From contig NZ_FPKR01000014.1 in NCBI RefSeq assembly GCF_900119825.1, positions 62,001 through 126,000 on the forward strand: DNA of 64,000 nt. Direction: 5' to 3'. This stretch comes from Chitinimonas taiwanensis DSM 18899 (GTDB taxonomy: Bacteria; Pseudomonadota; Gammaproteobacteria; Burkholderiales; Chitinimonadaceae). The position numbers and the translations under genes were made by a program. Below are positions 35,166 to 44,608 of this stretch, piece by piece; position 1 is the first letter of the stretch; each line of letters opens with the position of its first letter. A model generated the notes under the pieces. That model was given only the letters and a program-made list of their open reading frames with translations. It ran no database searches and was not told the origin of the DNA.

Positions 35166-36688
35166 GCCACGAAATGCTCGCCCCGGTCATGTTCGCCTCG
35201 CTGATCGTCTTTCTGCTGATCGGCTACCCGGTGGCTTTTGCCCTATCCGCAGTTGGGCTGTTGTTCTCCTTTATCGGCATCGAAGCGGGCTTTATGCCTG
35301 CCGCCTTGCTGCAGGCGCTGCCGCAGCAGGTGTTCGATGTCATGCGCAATGACACGCTGCTGGCCATCCCCTTCTTCACCTTCATGGGCCTGATTCTGGA
35401 GCGATCCGGTATGGCGGAGGACATGCTGGACACCATAGGCCAGCTGTTCGGCCCGATACGCGGTGGTCTGGCCTATGCGGTGATCTTCGTCGGCGCGCTG
35501 CTGGCCGCTACCACCGGCGTGGTCGCCGCCTCGGTGATTTCGATGGGGCTGATCTCCCTGCCCATCATGCTGCGCTATGGCTACAACCCGCAGCTCGCCT
35601 CGGGCGTGATTGCCGCATCGGGCACCCTGGCGCAGATCATCCCGCCCTCGCTGGTGCTGATCGTACTGGCCGACCAGCTGGGTACCTCGGTTGGCGATAT
35701 GTACACCGGCGCCCTGGTGCCGGGTCTGGTGCTGACTGGCTTATATGCCGTTTATGTGCTCGGCATCTCGGTGTTCAAACCACAATGGGTGCCCGCCCTG
35801 CCCGCCGAAGCGCGCACCCTGCGCGGCGGCAAGCTGCTGGGCCGGGCGCTGTTCGTGATGGTACCGCCGCTGGTGCTGATCTTCCTGGTGCTCGGCACCA
35901 TCTTCTGGGGTATCGCCACCCCGACCGAGGGCGGCGCCATGGGCGCGGTCGGCGCACTGATCCTGGCCCTGGCCAAGCGCAAGCTGAGCTGGGACCTGAC
36001 CCGTCAGGCAATGAACTCCACTCTCAAGCTGACCACCTTCGTGGTGTTCATCCTGCTTGGCGCGCGGGTCTTCCGCATCGCCTTCCTGGGTGTGGATGGC
36101 GATGCCTGGGTGGAAGGCCTGTTCGACAGCTTGCCTGGCGGCGTAGTCGGCTTCCTGGTGGTGGTCAACATCCTGATCTTCGTCCTGGCCTTCTTCCTCG
36201 ACTTCTTCGAGATCGCCTTCATCCTGGTCCCACTGCTGGCGCCGATCGCGGCCAAGCTCGGCATCGATCTGGTGTGGTTCGGGGTGATGCTGGGCGTGAA
36301 TATGCAGACCGCCTTCATGCACCCGCCGTTCGGCTTCGCACTGTTCTATCTGAAGAGCGTGGCGCCCAAGTCAGTGAAGACGAAAGACATTTACTGGGGC
36401 GCCGTACCCTTTGTCTGCATCCAGGTGGTCATGGTGGGCCTGGTGCTGGCCTTCCCGCAGATGGTCACCCACTTCCTCGACAAACCGGTGGTCACCAATG
36501 AAGCGAACACCGAAGCGATTCTGCAAAGCCTGCCTCAGGATGTGCCGGTGGAGGAGAACCTGAACGAAGCTGACGAGGCCGCCGCCGCACTGATGGGCGA
36601 TAGTGCACCGGCACCCAATGCCGAGCCACAGACCGAGGCCGACCCGGCCGCGGCACTGCTGGAGGAAGCCGGAAAGAACGCAAACTGA
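35162..36688 (+). CDS. TRAP transporter large permease subunit (DctM)
   Basis: A 508-residue protein with about 12 membrane segments; its first 430 residues match the DctM channel component (LLIGYPVAFALSAVGLL, IPFFTFMGLILERSGMAEDML, GVIAASGTLAQIIPPSLVLIVLADQLG). It imports an organic acid using the sodium gradient. The tail of about 75 residues after the last helix is Glu/Ala/Pro-rich (VEENLNEADEAAAALMGDS) and unusual for the family. Translation is coupled to DctQ. The subfamily resembles those taking mannitol or chloroaromatic acids, but the substrate is not proven. Confidence 0.93.
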   Translation: MSHEMLAPVMFASLIVFLLIGYPVAFALSAVGLLFSFIGIEAGFMPAALLQALPQQVFDVMRNDTLLAIPFFTFMGLILERSGMAEDMLDTIGQLFGPIRGGLAYAVIFVGALLAATTGVVAASVISMGLISLPIMLRYGYNPQLASGVIAASGTLAQIIPPSLVLIVLADQLGTSVGDMYTGALVPGLVLTGLYAVYVLGISVFKPQWVPALPAEARTLRGGKLLGRALFVMVPPLVLIFLVLGTIFWGIATPTEGGAMGAVGALILALAKRKLSWDLTRQAMNSTLKLTTFVVFILLGARVFRIAFLGVDGDAWVEGLFDSLPGGVVGFLVVVNILIFVLAFFLDFFEIAFILVPLLAPIAAKLGIDLVWFGVMLGVNMQTAFMHPPFGFALFYLKSVAPKSVKTKDIYWGAVPFVCIQVVMVGLVLAFPQMVTHFLDKPVVTNEANTEAILQSLPQDVPVEENLNEADEAAAALMGDSAPAPNAEPQTEADPAAALLEEAGKNAN

Positions 36689-36756
36689 AATCTGGATTTC
36701 GCCAATAAGGGCGCCGCAGCTGACGACGCCTCAACCCCTGGAAGAAGGAGCAGACT

Positions 36757-37845
36757 GTGCAAAGACGTAGCTTTCTGAAGACAGCAGGAACCCTGGGCGT
36801 CGCCGCAGCGGGCGTTTCAGCGCCGGCCATCGCCGCCAGTGAACCCAGCATCCAATGGCGCATCACCTCCAGCTTCCCCAAGAGCCTGGAAACCATCTAC
36901 GGCGGCGCCGAGCAGCTGGCCAAGCGGGTCAGCGAGCTGACCGATGGCAAGTTCCAGATCAAGGTCGCTGCCGCGGGCGAAATCGTCCCCGGCCTGCAGG
37001 CGCTCGACGCCGTGCAGAACGGCACCGTGCAGGCCTGCCACACCTGCGGTTACTACTACGTGGGTAAGAACAAGACCTTTGCCTTCGATACCGCAGTGCC
37101 ATTTGGCCTGTCCTCGCGCCAACAGGCGGCCTGGATGTATTACGGCGGCGGCCTGCAGCTGATGCGTGATTTCCTCAAGGAATACAACGTCATCAGCTTC
37201 TACGGCGGCAATACCGGCACCCAGATGGGCGGCTGGTTCCGTAAGCCGATCAAATCACTGGCTGAGGTCAAAGGCCTGAAGATCCGCATTCCCGGCATCG
37301 GCGGCGAAGTATGGTCGCGCCTGGGCGCTGTGCCGCAAACCCTGGCCGGCGGCGACATCTACCCGGCGCTGGAAAAAGGCACCATCGATGCCGCCGAATG
37401 GGTTGGGCCCTATGACGATGAGAAACTCGGTTTCTACAAGGTGGCCAAGAACTACTTCTACCCAGGCTGGTGGGAACCGGGTCCGCAGATCTCCTTCTAT
37501 GTGAACCTGCAGGAATGGGCCAAGCTGCCCAAGAGCTACCAGGCGGCCTTCGAAGTTGCCACGGCCGAAGCCGCGATTGCCATGCAGGCCGAGTACGACG
37601 CCAAGAACCCGCAAGCCCTGGTGCGCCTGCTGCAGAATGGTGTGAAGCTGCACAAATACCCGGCCGACATCATGAAAGCCGCCCAGAAAGCCACCTTCGA
37701 GCTGTACGAGGAAGAGGCGGCCAAGAACGCGGCCTTCAAGAAGGTCTACACCGAGTGGAAGAAATTCCGCGGCATCGAGCAAGGCTGGTTCAGCCTGGCC
37801 GAATCGGGACTGGAAAGCTTTATGTATGCCAATCGGGTCAAGTAG
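36757..37845 (+). CDS. TRAP transporter periplasmic solute-binding protein (DctP), Tat-exported
   Basis: A 362-residue receptor. It starts at GTG with GAAGGAG just upstream and carries a twin-arginine signal (MQRRSFLKTAGTLGVAAAG). The mature part is the TRAP DctP fold: ITSSFPKSLETIYGGAEQLAK, GYYYVGKNKTFAFDTAVPFGLSSRQQ, and the ligand-contact segment GWFRKPIKSLAEVKGLKIRIPG, in which the conserved Arg coordinates a carboxylate. It is the third gene of the TRAP operon, so receptor and permeases are encoded together. The ligand is likely a carboxylate, otherwise unknown. Confidence 0.93.
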   Translation: MQRRSFLKTAGTLGVAAAGVSAPAIAASEPSIQWRITSSFPKSLETIYGGAEQLAKRVSELTDGKFQIKVAAAGEIVPGLQALDAVQNGTVQACHTCGYYYVGKNKTFAFDTAVPFGLSSRQQAAWMYYGGGLQLMRDFLKEYNVISFYGGNTGTQMGGWFRKPIKSLAEVKGLKIRIPGIGGEVWSRLGAVPQTLAGGDIYPALEKGTIDAAEWVGPYDDEKLGFYKVAKNYFYPGWWEPGPQISFYVNLQEWAKLPKSYQAAFEVATAEAAIAMQAEYDAKNPQALVRLLQNGVKLHKYPADIMKAAQKATFELYEEEAAKNAAFKKVYTEWKKFRGIEQGWFSLAESGLESFMYANRVK

Positions 37846-37872
37846 ACCGGCTCGGCGTGATGTCAGCAGTAA

Positions 37873-37898
37873 AAAAACCCGCCTGATGGCGGGTTTTT
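37873..37898. terminator. Bidirectional terminator between dctP and coiled-coil protein gene
   Basis: AAAAACCCGCC, loop TGAT, GGCGGGTTTTT: stem with A and T tracts on both sides, placed between two convergent genes. Confidence 0.85.
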
Positions 37899-37917
37899 AT
37901 TTGTTTAGGCGACTGAC

Positions 37918-38580
37918 TCAGTGGCCGCTCGGCTTTGGCGTAGCCGGCTTGGGGACAACCGGTTTGACGACTGGAGCTGGAGCCGGCGTTGCGGGCTTGG
38001 CCGCTTTATCCTCATAGCCACCAGGGCCGCTATTCATTGCCCCGATCGCATCACGCAGATTCAGGCACTTCACGTCTTCCTTGCTGCGGATCGCACCACC
38101 TTGCAGCTCGCACTCTTTGTCAGCAAATTTGAGCAAAGCGCCCTTTACCGCTTGCTCGGCCTTGCTGCCGGTGCCGGTCAAGCTGGTGCGGATATCCTGC
38201 AGCACCTTGTCCAGCGCCTCTTTCTCCAGCTTGGCCAGTGCCAATTGCTCCTTCAGCGTGGCCACATCCTTGTCCTTGGCCTCCTGCAAGGTCTTGGCCT
38301 CCTCCAGCTGGGTTTGCAGCTGAGCCTTCTCTTCGGCCAGCTTGGCGGCCGCCTGCTTGGCAGCACGGGTCTGGGTCAGCAGATTGCGCTCCATGGTCTG
38401 ATTACGCTGGGTTGCCAGCGCCAGCCCCCCCAGAAAACCACCCGCGCCAATCGCAATCACCAGGGCAATCAGCAAAACCACCAGCATGGCCGATACTCCA
38501 TTGGGCACGCCACCACGCAGCGCTAGGACAATGCGCTTCATCAAAGGCAATTTAGCGACTTGTTCATTTGACGTTGTCAT
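37918..38580 (-). CDS. Hypothetical membrane-anchored coiled-coil protein
   Basis: A 220-residue protein of unknown family. Residues 1-24 are cytosolic, 30-55 form one hydrophobic helix (SAMLVVLLIALVIAIGAGGF), followed by a long coiled coil of Ala, Lys, Glu, Leu and Gln (about 60-140, RAAKQAAAKLAEEKAQLQTQLEE in two parts), a small Cys-containing domain (KECELQGGAIRSKEDVKCLNLRDA) and a Pro/Lys/Ala-rich C-terminal tail. The layout suggests an inner-membrane protein reaching into the periplasm. It is not a close match to any family I can name. It lies next to tRNA-Asn on the same strand. Confidence 0.65.
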   Translation of the reverse strand: MTTSNEQVAKLPLMKRIVLALRGGVPNGVSAMLVVLLIALVIAIGAGGFLGGLALATQRNQTMERNLLTQTRAAKQAAAKLAEEKAQLQTQLEEAKTLQEAKDKDVATLKEQLALAKLEKEALDKVLQDIRTSLTGTGSKAEQAVKGALLKFADKECELQGGAIRSKEDVKCLNLRDAIGAMNSGPGGYEDKAAKPATPAPAPVVKPVVPKPATPKPSGH

Positions 38581-38684
38581 GCGATCCTCTCGGGGTTGGC
38601 ACGTAAACGGCCCTGGAGGCCGCTTGCAGCAGTTTTAGCGACTTTGCGCCTTAGGTCAAACCGACACAAGCGCGACGCAAAAAC

Positions 38685-38716
38685 AAAAACCGCATTGCTT
38701 TTCAGCAATGCGGTTT
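38685..38716 (-). terminator. Terminator of the tRNA-Asn transcript
   Basis: Read on the minus strand: AAACCGCATTGC, loop TGAAAA, GCAATGCGGTTTTTG. The stem has eleven to twelve base pairs and a T run, 14 bases after the tRNA 3' end. Confidence 0.85.
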
Positions 38717-38729
38717 CAGATAATTCGCT

Positions 38730-38805
38730 TGGCTCCTCGACCTGGGCTCGAACCAGGGACCTACGGATTAACAGTCCGGCGCTCTACCGACTGAGCTATC
38801 GAGGA
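38730..38805 (-). tRNA. tRNA-Asn (anticodon GUU)
   Basis: A 76-base cloverleaf including the encoded CCA. The acceptor stem is TCCTCGA/TCGAGGA with discriminator G, the D arm is GCTC-AGTCGGTAGA-GAGC-like, the anticodon loop ACTGTTAATCC has GTT at its centre (38770-38772 on the plus strand), and the T arm contains GGTTCGAGCCC. It is a single tRNA between an envelope protein gene and the AsmA gene. No integrated element or attachment-site duplication was seen next to it. Confidence 0.98.
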
Positions 38806-38880
38806 ACAAAAGAAGCCGCTATACTAAAAGGCTGTCCAAAACGTGTCAACATTCGTTTCGTTATCCTGTATAGAGGCCTC

Positions 38881-40137
38881 ATGTCCGCCCTCAAGAAACT
38901 GTTGATTATCGTCCTAGTCCTGGCCGCCATCCTGGCCGCTATTCCGCTGTTGATTCCCTACGACAATTACAAGTCGGACCTGGAACAAAACCTGAGCACC
39001 CGCCTGGGCACGCCGGTCAAGATTGACAGCATCCAGTTCAGCTATGCGCCCAAGCCGCAGTTGCAGCTGCAGGATATCCAGCTGGGCGACGCCGCCGAAA
39101 ACACCGTGGGCAAGATCGTGGTGCCGGTGACCTTGCGTAATCTGTTCAAATTCCGTGAATCGCTAGCCGATGTCTCGCTGGAAGCCGCGACGCTTAAGCA
39201 GGATTTCGCCTTGTCACTGCCCGATAGACTGAAAACCAAGCCTGCCGGCAGCAATATTCATGTCGCCTCGCTGAAGCTGCAGGGCCTGACCATACAGCTG
39301 GAGAAGCAGCAGGTCGGACCATTCAATGGTGCACTGCGCTTCAATGCCGACAGCAGCCTGAAGAACATCACCCTGAGCAGCGAGGACGAGCGCGCCAAGC
39401 TGCATATCAAGCCCGAGGGTGAGCAATATGAGCTCGACTTCGAAGCCAAGAACTGGGTACTGCCCGGCAAGTATGAGGTGCGCTTCGATCAGCTGATCCT
39501 GCGCGGCCAGGCCGACAAGAACGGCTTGTTGATCGACGATATCAACGGCCTGCAGTTTGGCGCCGTAGCCGTCGGTACGGCGCAGCTGGACTGGGTCGAT
39601 GGCTGGAAGCTGCGTGGCTCGCTGCAGACCCGCGGCATGCAGGTGGAAGAGCTGATCTCGCTGGCCAGCCCGATCACCCGCGCCACCGGCCGTATGACCG
39701 GCACCGCCAATTTCGAATTTAGCGGTAGCGGCTACGACACCCTGTTCGATGCGCCGATGATAGAGCTGAAGTTCTCGGTCACCGATGGCAATCTGCATAA
39801 CCTCGACCTGATCACCCCGCTCAAGTCATCCAGCCCTTCGGTTCTGCAGCGCGGCGGTCAAACCCGCTTCGATACGCTGACCGGCACCTATCTACTCAAT
39901 AAGGACAGCGTGGCCCTGCGCGGGTTGGCCTTGAATTCCGGCAAGTTCACCGCATCTGGCAATCTGAGCATCGACGCCAAGCAGAACATCAGCGGTAACA
40001 TCGCCACCCGCTTGGCAAGCGGCGTGATCGTGGTCAGTGCACCGCTGCGCGTCGATGGCACACTCGATGCCCCTGAGCTGCGTTCCAGCGGCGCCTACAA
40101 ACCAGGTGCCGCCGACGCCACCACGCGCATCTTCTAA
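38881..40137 (+). CDS. AsmA-family envelope protein
   Basis: A 418-residue protein with an N-terminal membrane anchor (MSALKKLLIIVLVLAAILAAIPLLIP), then an AsmA/DUF748-like beta-rich body: SDLEQNLSTRLGTPVKIDSIQFSY, LQLQDIQLGD near the N-terminus, and the C-terminal AsmA core SGKFTASGNLSIDAKQNISGNI. AsmA-like proteins bridge the periplasm and are implicated in outer-membrane lipid homeostasis. The start codon was chosen at the signal anchor; the open frame further upstream would run through the tRNA gene. Confidence 0.83.
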   Translation: MSALKKLLIIVLVLAAILAAIPLLIPYDNYKSDLEQNLSTRLGTPVKIDSIQFSYAPKPQLQLQDIQLGDAAENTVGKIVVPVTLRNLFKFRESLADVSLEAATLKQDFALSLPDRLKTKPAGSNIHVASLKLQGLTIQLEKQQVGPFNGALRFNADSSLKNITLSSEDERAKLHIKPEGEQYELDFEAKNWVLPGKYEVRFDQLILRGQADKNGLLIDDINGLQFGAVAVGTAQLDWVDGWKLRGSLQTRGMQVEELISLASPITRATGRMTGTANFEFSGSGYDTLFDAPMIELKFSVTDGNLHNLDLITPLKSSSPSVLQRGGQTRFDTLTGTYLLNKDSVALRGLALNSGKFTASGNLSIDAKQNISGNIATRLASGVIVVSAPLRVDGTLDAPELRSSGAYKPGAADATTRIF

Positions 40138-40213
40138 GCGCGGGTCAACCTCAGCCCCAGCTCGCCGGCCTCCAAGCCGGCGATGCTTTTTGTACTTTCG
40201 GAAGGATGGCAGC

Positions 40214-41233
40214 ATGGCCTGGCAAGATTTTCTCAGCACACAGGGCGCCCAGTTCGATGCCGAGCTGGCCGTCAGTTTTCCCGGCGAACAGCAGCCGGCC
40301 GAGCAGCAGCAGGGCGCTGCCCTGGTGCCGCTCAGCCATTTCGGCTTGATACGCTTCAGCGGCGAGGAAACCGCGGCCTTCCTACACGGCCAGCTGTCCA
40401 GCGACGTCAAGCAGCTCGGACCGAATCGCGCGCAATACAGCACTTACTCAACGCCCAAGGGCCGCATGCTGGCCAGCCTGCTGGTGCTGGCCGATGGCGA
40501 AGACAGGCTGCTGATGCTGCCGCGCGCCCTGCTGCCCACCATCCAGAAGCGCCTGAGCATGTATGTGCTGCGCAGCAAGACCAAGGCCAGCGATATCAGC
40601 GCGGACACCGTGCTGCTCGGCCTGTGCGGCGCGCAGGCCGCCGGCGTGGCCAAGCAGCTGGGTGGCAGCTTGCCCACCGAAGCATTGCAAAAGGTGGATC
40701 TGCCAGCCGGCTGGTTGCTCAAGCTCGATGAGGGACGTTTCCTGCTCGGCATCGCCGCGGCACAGGCTGAAACCGTCTGGCAAGCCCTGCTGGCAGCCGG
40801 CGCCAGTCCCGCAGGTGCCACCGCCTGGACCCTGGCCGATATCCGTGCTGGCATTACCTGGGTGCTACCCGCCACCCAGGAGGCCTTCGTGCCGCAGATG
40901 GCGAATATGGAGCTGATCGGCGCGGTCAACTTCAAGAAAGGCTGCTATCCGGGCCAGGAGATCGTTGCGCGTACCCAATATCTGGGCAAGCTCAAGCGCC
41001 GCGCGCTGCGCGTGCAGGCCAGCAGCCCGATGCAGGCCGGCGAGTCGGTATTCAGCCCGGAAATGCAGGATCAGGCATCCGGCCAGGTGGCACTGGCGGC
41101 ACCGAGCGCAGATGGTCAGTGGGAAGCACTGGTGGTGGTCCAGCTCAGCAGCATCGAGCACGGCCTGCATCTGCACGGCCCGCAAGGCCCAGCACTGAGC
41201 ATCCTGCCCCTGCCCTACACAGTGATCGAATAA
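40214..41233 (+). CDS. ygfZ: Folate-binding Fe-S cluster protein YgfZ
   Basis: A 339-residue member of the YgfZ/CAF17/GcvT family, needed for repair or assembly of some 4Fe-4S enzymes using tetrahydrofolate. Key features are RFSGEETAAFLHGQLSSDV at the N-terminus, YSTPKGRMLASLLV and the signature KGCYPGQEIVARTQYLGKLKRR, with the conserved Cys of KGCYxGQE. GGAAGGA fixes the start. Together with asmA it forms a short plus-strand run ending in a terminator. Confidence 0.95.
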   Translation: MAWQDFLSTQGAQFDAELAVSFPGEQQPAEQQQGAALVPLSHFGLIRFSGEETAAFLHGQLSSDVKQLGPNRAQYSTYSTPKGRMLASLLVLADGEDRLLMLPRALLPTIQKRLSMYVLRSKTKASDISADTVLLGLCGAQAAGVAKQLGGSLPTEALQKVDLPAGWLLKLDEGRFLLGIAAAQAETVWQALLAAGASPAGATAWTLADIRAGITWVLPATQEAFVPQMANMELIGAVNFKKGCYPGQEIVARTQYLGKLKRRALRVQASSPMQAGESVFSPEMQDQASGQVALAAPSADGQWEALVVVQLSSIEHGLHLHGPQGPALSILPLPYTVIE

Positions 41234-41252
41234 GCAGCTCAAGCAGACAAAC

Positions 41253-41281
41253 AAAAGCCCGCCAATCCGGCGGGCTTTTTA
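41253..41281. terminator. Terminator between ygfZ and dxs
   Basis: AAAAGCCCGCC, loop AATC, CGGCGGGCTTTTT: a stem of nine to ten pairs with A and T flanks between two convergent genes, so it probably works in both directions. Confidence 0.83.
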
Positions 41282-41309
41282 CACGTAGATACAGCGAAGC
41301 GCGCCAGGC

Positions 41310-43157
41310 TTACAGCGCGAACGCCTTGCGTATGCTGGCTTCCACGCCTGCGGCATCCAGCCCGCACTCGGCCAGCAGCAGCGCCGGGTCACCATGATCG
41401 ACATAGCGGTCCGGCAAACCGAGTTGCAGCACACGCTTGGCCACGCCAGCAGCATTCAGCGCCTCCAGCACGGCCGAACCGGCACCACCCATGATGGCGT
41501 TTTCTTCCAGCGTGACCAGGTAGTCGTGGCTGGCAGCCAGCTCAAGCACCAGCGCCACATCCAGCGGCTTGGCCCAGCGCATATTCGCCACCGTGGCATC
41601 CAGCGCTTCAGCCGCTTTGAGCGCAGGCATCAGCAAGCTGCCAAAGGACAGGATGGCCACGCGCTGACCGCGCCGACGCAGCTCGCCCTTGCCCACAGGC
41701 AGGGCTGTGAAGGCTTTTTCCACCTGGGCGCCCGGGCCAGTGCCGCGCGGGTAACGCACGGCAGTCGGCTGGTCCATCTGGAAGGCGGTGTACAACATCT
41801 GGCGGCATTCGTTCTCATCCGCCGGGCACAGCACAGCCATATTCGGAATGCAGCGCAGGAAGCTGATATCGAAGCTACCCGCATGGGTCGGACCATCCGC
41901 CCCCACCAGGCCGGCGCGGTCGATGGCGAAGACGACGGGCAGATTCTGCAATGCCACATCGTGGATCAGCTGGTCGTAAGCGCGTTGCAGGAAGGTCGAG
42001 TAGATCGCCACCACGGGCTTGAGGCCCTCGCAGGCAAGGCCGGCGGCAAAGGTCACTGCATGCTGCTCGGCAATGCCGACATCGTAATAGCGCTCGGGAA
42101 AGCGCTGCGCGAACTCCACTAGACCAGAGCCTTCGCGCATGGCCGGGGTAATGCCGACCAGACGTGCATCGGCCTCGGCCATATCGCACAGCCACTCACC
42201 GAAAATCTGAGTATAGCTGGGCTTGCTGGCCGCCTTGGCCGCCATGCCATCGGCCGGGGTGAATGGCGTAACCGCGTGATACTTGACCGGATCACCCTCG
42301 GCCAGCTTGTAACCCTGGCCCTTCTTGGTCACCACATGCAGGAACTGCGGGCCGGACAGGCTCTTCAGGTTCTGCAGGGTGGATACCAGCGTGTCCAGAT
42401 CATGCCCATCGATGGGCCCCACATAGTGGAAGCCGAATTCCTCGAACAGGGTGGAGGGCGAGAACAGGCCCTTCATATGTTCTTCGCCACGCCGTACCAG
42501 CTCGTGCAGTGGTGGCACGTTCTCCAGCACCTTGGCCCCGGTCGAGCGGAAGCCCTGATAGAAGCGCCCCGAGATCAACTTGGCCAGATAGGCATTGAAG
42601 GCGCCGACATTCGGCGAGATCGACATCTCATTGTCGTTCAGCACCACCAAGAGGTCGGTGTCTTTGTCGCCAGCATTGAACAGTGCCTCGAAAGCCTGCC
42701 CGGCCGTCATTGCGCCGTCGCCGATCACCGCCACGCATTTGCGCCGCTCGCCCTTCAGCTTGCTGGCCTCGGCCATACCGGCTGCCGCGCCGATACTGGT
42801 GGAGCTATGCCCGACACCGAAGGTGTCGTATTCGCTTTCCTCGCGCTTCGGGAAGCCCGCCAGACCGCCATACTTGCGCATGGTGGGCATGCGCTCGCGC
42901 CGGCCGGTCAGCACCTTGTGCGGATAGCTCTGGTGACCCACATCCCAGACCAGGCGATCATCCGGGGTGTTGAACACATAGTGCAGCGCAATGGTCAGCT
43001 CCACCGCGCCCAGATTGGAGGCGAAATGACCGCCGCTCTGGCTGACCGATTCGAGCAGAAAGGCGCGCAGCTCCTGAGCCAAGGGCTTGAGCTGTTCGCT
43101 TTCCAGGCGGCGCAGATCGGCCGGTAGGTGGAGGGTGTCGAGAAGCGGATAAGGCAT
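41310..43157 (-). CDS. dxs: 1-deoxy-D-xylulose-5-phosphate synthase
   Basis: A 615-residue thiamine-diphosphate enzyme, first step of the MEP isoprenoid pathway (pyruvate + glyceraldehyde 3-phosphate). The N-terminal domain shows [39 protein letters not shown] and [14 protein letters not shown] (the GDG...NDN thiamine motif). The middle domain contains [19 protein letters not shown], with catalytic Glu and His, and [18 protein letters not shown]. Length is standard. It is the last gene of the operon xseB-ispA-dxs. Confidence 0.98.
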   Translation of the reverse strand: MPYPLLDTLHLPADLRRLESEQLKPLAQELRAFLLESVSQSGGHFASNLGAVELTIALHYVFNTPDDRLVWDVGHQSYPHKVLTGRRERMPTMRKYGGLAGFPKREESEYDTFGVGHSSTSIGAAAGMAEASKLKGERRKCVAVIGDGAMTAGQAFEALFNAGDKDTDLLVVLNDNEMSISPNVGAFNAYLAKLISGRFYQGFRSTGAKVLENVPPLHELVRRGEEHMKGLFSPSTLFEEFGFHYVGPIDGHDLDTLVSTLQNLKSLSGPQFLHVVTKKGQGYKLAEGDPVKYHAVTPFTPADGMAAKAASKPSYTQIFGEWLCDMAEADARLVGITPAMREGSGLVEFAQRFPERYYDVGIAEQHAVTFAAGLACEGLKPVVAIYSTFLQRAYDQLIHDVALQNLPVVFAIDRAGLVGADGPTHAGSFDISFLRCIPNMAVLCPADENECRQMLYTAFQMDQPTAVRYPRGTGPGAQVEKAFTALPVGKGELRRRGQRVAILSFGSLLMPALKAAEALDATVANMRWAKPLDVALVLELAASHDYLVTLEENAIMGGAGSAVLEALNAAGVAKRVLQLGLPDRYVDHGDPALLLAECGLDAAGVEASIRKAFAL

Positions 43158-43245
43158 AGCAATCTAATCAGTAAGGGCGGGCCAGATCGGGCGTGCGCCG
43201 CAAAACAAGTTCAGCGGATGCGCCGGCGGCGCACCCGGCAAGGTA

Positions 43246-44145
43246 TCAAAAGGCGCGGTGCACGATAAAATGCGCCAGCTCGCGCAGCCGTTCAGCGCGC
43301 GCACCAAACACACTCAGGCAATCAAGCGCTTCGGCTTCCAACTCGGCCGCACGCAGCTTGGCCTCCTTCAGCCCCAGCAGCGAGACATAGGTGGGCTTGT
43401 CATGCGCGGCATCCTTGCCAGCCGTCTTGCCCAGGGTCGCGCTATCGGCCTCCACGTCAAGGATGTCGTCGACCACCTGGAAAGCGAGGCCCATCAGCTT
43501 GGCAAAACGGTCCAGCTTGTCGCGCTCGGCTTGCGGCAGTGCTTCGCCGCAGTAACTGCCCAACAGCACTGCCGCGCGGATCAGCGCGCCGGTTTTCAGG
43601 ATATGCATATTTTCCAGCTCAGGCAGGCTGAGCGGCTTACCCACCGAAGCCAGATCAATCGCCTGGCCGCCGGCCATGCCGGCCGCACCGGAGGCCGTGG
43701 CCAGAATCTTGACCATCTTCAGCTGATCGGCCGGCTCATCGCACAGGCTGCGCGCCGAGATCGCCTCGAAAGCCGCGGTCTGCAGCGCATCGCCGGCCAA
43801 GAGCGCCGTGGCTTCGTCGAACTCCACATGCACGGTGGGCTTGCCGCGGCGCAGTACATCGTCGTCCATGCAGGGCATGTCGTCGTGCACCAGCGAATAG
43901 GCATGGATCAGTTCCACCGCCGCCGCCGCGTACTGCAGGCGCTCGACCGAAGCCTGCACCACTTCACCGCTCGCGAAGGTCAGCAAAGGCCGCACCCGCT
44001 TGCCCCCGCCCAGCACCGCATAGCGCATCGCCTCGTGCAGGCGCTGCGGCAGTTGATAGGCCGGCGGCAGCACCGCGCCCAGCGCCAGCTCCATCTGTTG
44101 CTGAATCGCAAACGACCAGGTCTGGAAATCCTGTGACTTGCTCAT
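43246..44145 (-). CDS. ispA: Farnesyl-diphosphate synthase type polyprenyl synthetase
   Basis: A 299-residue class I isoprenyl transferase. The first aspartate motif is DDMPCMDDD, preceded by a small residue pattern typical of FPP chain length; the second is DDILD in [31 protein letters not shown] and GQAIDLA are other family landmarks. It supplies farnesyl diphosphate for undecaprenyl and quinone synthesis. The ATG overlaps the xseB stop (ATGA), and dxs follows. Confidence 0.96.
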   Translation of the reverse strand: MSKSQDFQTWSFAIQQQMELALGAVLPPAYQLPQRLHEAMRYAVLGGGKRVRPLLTFASGEVVQASVERLQYAAAAVELIHAYSLVHDDMPCMDDDVLRRGKPTVHVEFDEATALLAGDALQTAAFEAISARSLCDEPADQLKMVKILATASGAAGMAGGQAIDLASVGKPLSLPELENMHILKTGALIRAAVLLGSYCGEALPQAERDKLDRFAKLMGLAFQVVDDILDVEADSATLGKTAGKDAAHDKPTYVSLLGLKEAKLRAAELEAEALDCLSVFGARAERLRELAHFIVHRAF

Positions 44146-44372
44146 TGTTCCGCCTCGGGCTCGAAAGGTTTGAGGCTGTCGCCATCCAGTTGCTTGATCT
44201 GCTGCTCGGCATTGGCCAGCTGCTCCTGGCAGTAGCGGATCAATTCGCCACCGCGCTTATAGGCAGTCAGGGAGGCATCCAGCGGCAATTGGCCGGCTTC
44301 CATCTCGGTAATCAGGCTTTCGAGCTCACTCATGGCGGACTCGAAGCTGGCGGGTTTACTGGGTTTCGCCAT
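44142..44372 (-). CDS. xseB: Exodeoxyribonuclease VII small subunit
   Basis: A 76-residue protein of normal XseB size with the conserved ESAMSELESLITEMEAGQLPLDASLTAYKRGGELIRYC core (read in parts), which forms a helical hairpin bound to XseA. The start is the ATG at MAKPSKPAS; the frame upstream is open but is not XseB-like. xseB-ispA-dxs is a widely conserved order in proteobacteria. Confidence 0.95.
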   Translation of the reverse strand: MAKPSKPASFESAMSELESLITEMEAGQLPLDASLTAYKRGGELIRYCQEQLANAEQQIKQLDGDSLKPFEPEAEQ

Positions 44373-44448
44373 GGGCTTCACAGGCTGGAGGTAATGGGAA
44401 TCGCGCGATTTTACCCTGCTGACAGCAAGGACACTGCGCCAGGGGCAT
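44373..44448 (-). promoter_or_regulatory. Leader and likely promoter region of xseB-ispA-dxs
   Basis: A 76-base stretch between the candidate small-RNA terminator and the xseB ATG. On the minus strand it has TAAAAT, a reasonable -10 box, about 35 bases before the ATG. No good -35 partner was found at 16-18 bases. Confidence 0.35.
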
Positions 44449-44570
44449 AAAAAAAGCGCGTCGGAGTGAACCAACGCGCCCTAAATACCCAAGCGTAGGC
44501 AAACCGGCCGGGCTAGCCCGGCGGCCTCGCTGCACATCCCGTAGTAGGTTGCGCAGCGACTACGGAGCGA
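44449..44570 (-). ncRNA. Candidate small regulatory RNA, not a known family
   Basis: This intergenic stretch reads on the minus strand as three stable hairpins. Hairpin 1 (44527-44559) has a ten-base-pair stem, TCGCTGCGCA / TGTGCAGCGA with one G-U pair and a 13-base loop. Hairpin 2 is the perfect 16-base palindrome at 44507-44522. Hairpin 3 (44456-44479) is a nine-base-pair stem, GCGCGTTGG / CCGACGCGC with one wobble, followed by seven T, a textbook terminator. No ORF of the region is convincing. The 5' end is a guess of about 5-10 bases; a promoter lies just upstream but its -35/-10 boxes are weak (TTGAAA...TACATT at 15 bases). I could not match it to 6S, 4.5S, tmRNA or RNase P. Confidence 0.6.
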
Positions 44571-44594
44571 AATGTAACACAGCTTTTTCAGTTT

Positions 44595-44608
44595 CAAACA
44601 ATCGTTTG
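44595..44608. promoter_or_regulatory. Candidate fatty-acid-type operator upstream of the small RNA
   Basis: CAAAC-AATC-GTTTG, extended to TCAAAC...GTTTGA (44594-44609), is a perfect six-base-arm palindrome with four-base spacer. It lies immediately upstream of, and probably overlapping, the -35 region of the small RNA. Its spacer differs from the GCTT seen at the other sites. Confidence 0.5.

Noticed and set aside
38730-38805. Integration site at tRNA-Asn
   Set aside because: No integrase gene or duplicated tRNA 3' end was found on either side, and base composition is normal.
38596-38880. Longer N-terminus of the AsmA protein
   Set aside because: It would translate the tRNA-Asn region and lacks the membrane anchor; the protein starts properly at 38881.
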